Assembly (NCBI RefSeq): GCF_000485595.1
Contig: NW_014577086.1
Location: 28,216-60,666, forward strand
Source of the DNA: Priapulus caudatus
Lineage: Eukaryota > Priapulida > Priapulimorpha > Priapulimorphida > Priapulidae
Direction: 5' to 3'
Length of the DNA: 32,451 bases
Part shown: piece after piece, positions 25,001 through 28,000 of the stretch
Layout: every line of letters begins with the position of its first letter
Numbering within the stretch: the first letter of the stretch is position 1
The notes under the pieces: generated by a model
What the model was told of the DNA's origin: nothing
Database searches by the model: none
What the model saw: the letters and a program-made list of their open reading frames with translations, nothing else
Translations under genes and position numbers: made by a program

Positions 25001-28000
25001 GTGTTCGGCTGTTGAAGGAGTACATAGCGCTGAATCTCCGTATCTCCCAGACCTTCCAGATATTTATCGATCAGGATCTCCTCAAATTGATGACCGATCA
25101 TTCCCGGGTATGCGCGATTAAACAGCTGTCGCACGACGGCTCCGTATTCTTCAGGAGTTTCTTCCCCTCTCCGGTTCCTGTTGCGTAATTCGCTTCGATG
25201 TACGTGCTTCCGCTCTGCGGGGTCGAATCTTTGCTGCAGACAAGAAACAATCTGCGCATAGTTGGTTTGCTGTGATCGAGGCATTTCAATCATTGCTTCC
25301 AATGCTTCGGCTTCCAGACATAATCCTAGCTCTATGCCCCATGTCTCCTCTGTCCAGTTGTTGTAGGTAGCTGTCATGACAAATTTAACCAGGAACTGTT
25401 TTAAAGCAGTTCCGTCTCCTTTCCGAAATGTTGGCGTATTTCGTTCCTTTCTAGGTGTGCTGCTATGACGTGGCATTGTAGGGCGGGAGCCGCTCCCCAT
25501 GCGGGTGCGCTGCTCTTCCACGTCGCTAGGATAGGCAGATATATCATCATTCTGCCCGGCTGTATCCGACTTTTCTTTCTTCGTCTTGCGTGGCATGTTG
25601 CTGGAAGCAGGCATTGCTTGTCCGCCTACATGCGGAGTTTCATCGCCGTCCTTCTCTGAGCCTGACGATATTACCTAATATCACGCCGCCCGTTTTGCGT
25701 GGCATATGAAAGCCAAGTTTTTTATGATTGAAAAAACTTAACTTTCCGAACGCTGCCATTAGCTGATAGTTGTCTACCTTTGTTTCCAGTACACATCCAG
25801 CGCATTCACCTTTTCACAATTACATGAATCAATGGATCCGGGTCTGCATGCACTACGCTTGTTTGTCATGGAGTAGGCGTGTGAGAAAAAGGATCTAACT
25901 ATATGAGCAGAGAAAGAATTGGTTGCTCGGAGGAGAATTAAGGGAAAGGAGGATAAGGCGGAGAAAGAAGAAGATATGAAGATTAGAGAGATGATCCGCA
26001 TTATCTACATCTGATATTCTCCTGCTTTTGCTTACTTCTCCCCCTCTTCACCCTAGCTCCTTCCCATCTCCACCATCTCGTCTCCCTTAGCATCTTAACT
26101 CAGTTACTCAGTATTCCCTGCCTGTTCCAGTGCTTCCCATGTCTCTTGTTCTTCTCACGCTGATGCCCACTTCATTGGCTCCTTTAAATATCCATCGTCT
26201 GTACGCCACTAAGCATCCCCACTTGCCCACCCCGCTGCCTCTCACTGCTCCCTTCCTGACTAGCACTCATCTTTATCATAGCCCTCCATACCTGTATTTT
26301 TTGCCTGACACGAGCAGCGACGCCGTGCACTCGACTATACGTGCCATCAAGAGCTGTTATCCATGCATTCATAACATCAGAAGTAGCCTATTATCTACTT
26401 CTGATAACATCAAACTAAAAGAACGCGTGTAATGCAAGAAAACAAGCGTATCGTAATGCCAATGCGCACGCTATCCCCATCAACTGATGAAAGTGCACAA
26501 TTGAGAATGCCATTACCTTGCTGATATAAACGTTTCGCTTTTGCTTCGTTGCCATGGCAATGGCAACGACGATGTATATGACTAACGCCCTTCATTTTTC
26601 AGGTTATCAAGGATAAAAAATTAATTGCGGCGGTGGTTGCGGTTACGGCAGTTAACCTGCTCGTGCTGTGTACGTGGGAAGCGGTTGATCCACTGAGCGT
26701 AACCGTCTACAACGCTACTGCGCTAGTGCGTAAGCCTAGAAATATGAGGAATTAGTCGGGTACATCGCCCGCGTATATTGTAAAAAACTACCACAAAACT
26801 CCGCTAATTTTGACCTGGCCTCGATTTAGCGATTTCTGACTAAACCCTAACCCTAAACCCTAATATATTATATATCATATACATATATAATATTAGTCCG
26901 AAATAGCTAAACGAGCCCAGGTCAAACAGAGGTCAGGCCGGGACATTAGACCACGACGCCACTGCACAACTTGGGTGGATTTATGCAGGCACTACCATCT
27001 GCGGCCAGTGGCTGCTCTGTGTGCTGACAAGAAAGGGCGCGCGGAAACAGGCATTTGCGATGAGCCGCTCTGTTAGCCTTGTAAAATTAGGACTTTGCCA
27101 AAACATTCTGCATGGCCACCATGACCTTGGTATTTCTGTAAATGGCATTTCCTTCTTCTAGGTTCCTACAATGGAGCCATAAGCGCATTGCGTAAGTGTA
27201 AAGTTTCTGCATGTAGCAAGGTATTTGCGGGTGAGATTAGGCCAACTAAAAAGTACAATGGAAGACCACCTATTAAGGGCCTATGCATATTGATACACAT
27301 GGATTTATGTTCACTTTTTTGACAGCACATAGCACATGATATAAGCACAGGACTTTGTGGCTTTCATCGAACTCTTCTAAAGTAGCATATTCAATTTTAT
27401 GAACTAAAATTATAAATCATAATATGAAGTTTTAAATATTTTACTTAATTTTTTAATTATGTTTAGCTCATGTAGCTTCTATGTTCATTCGTGCTAGTCA
27501 GCCGATATTGCAGTCTGTGCGGTAATGTTCCTCGTGTAGACATTTATAAGCCTCCAGTTGGGAGTCGCGTGAGCATATACTGGGATACAAATACATAGTT
27601 AGTAAAACGGATTAAAGCAGAGTTAATACAGTAATAAAGAAAGATCCACCTTACATTTCTAAAGGTATCCGAAGAAAATTACGATGTGAATGTCATAAAT
27701 CAAGTACAGGTGTGCAAGTCAGCCAGTGAGGCGTATTTTCTAGGACCGGCTTACGCCATTCAGAGTCTGCTGCTTGCTCGTTTGGAACTTCATCGCGTAC
27801 GAGACTAGAAAGTGAGATGCGACGTCCGTTTACCCTCACGCCTACGTATGATGATCCAAAGTTGTCATAGCAGGGGACGCGCGGTATTACACGTTGAATA
27901 ACGTTTGCATAGCGTCGTGCATTTCTGCTCCACACTTCAATTCGCGTCGATCTATTACGTCGCGCATTTGCAACCACTATGTAGCACTTATGTTCATCAC

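Larger units (their letters stand above)
22756..25664 (-). mobile_element. Second Gypsy-type element, internally deleted, no 5' LTR
   Basis: Minus orientation. From right: a short leader, gag (24541-25614), a protease to integrase-zinc-finger ORF (23426-24433), a short 3' region with two purine tracts (CAGGGGGGA), then one LTR (22756-23239). RT, RNase H and the integrase catalytic core are absent. The leader stops at 25664, where copy B of the TM4/TM5 unit begins; no 5' LTR is present. Confidence 0.85.
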
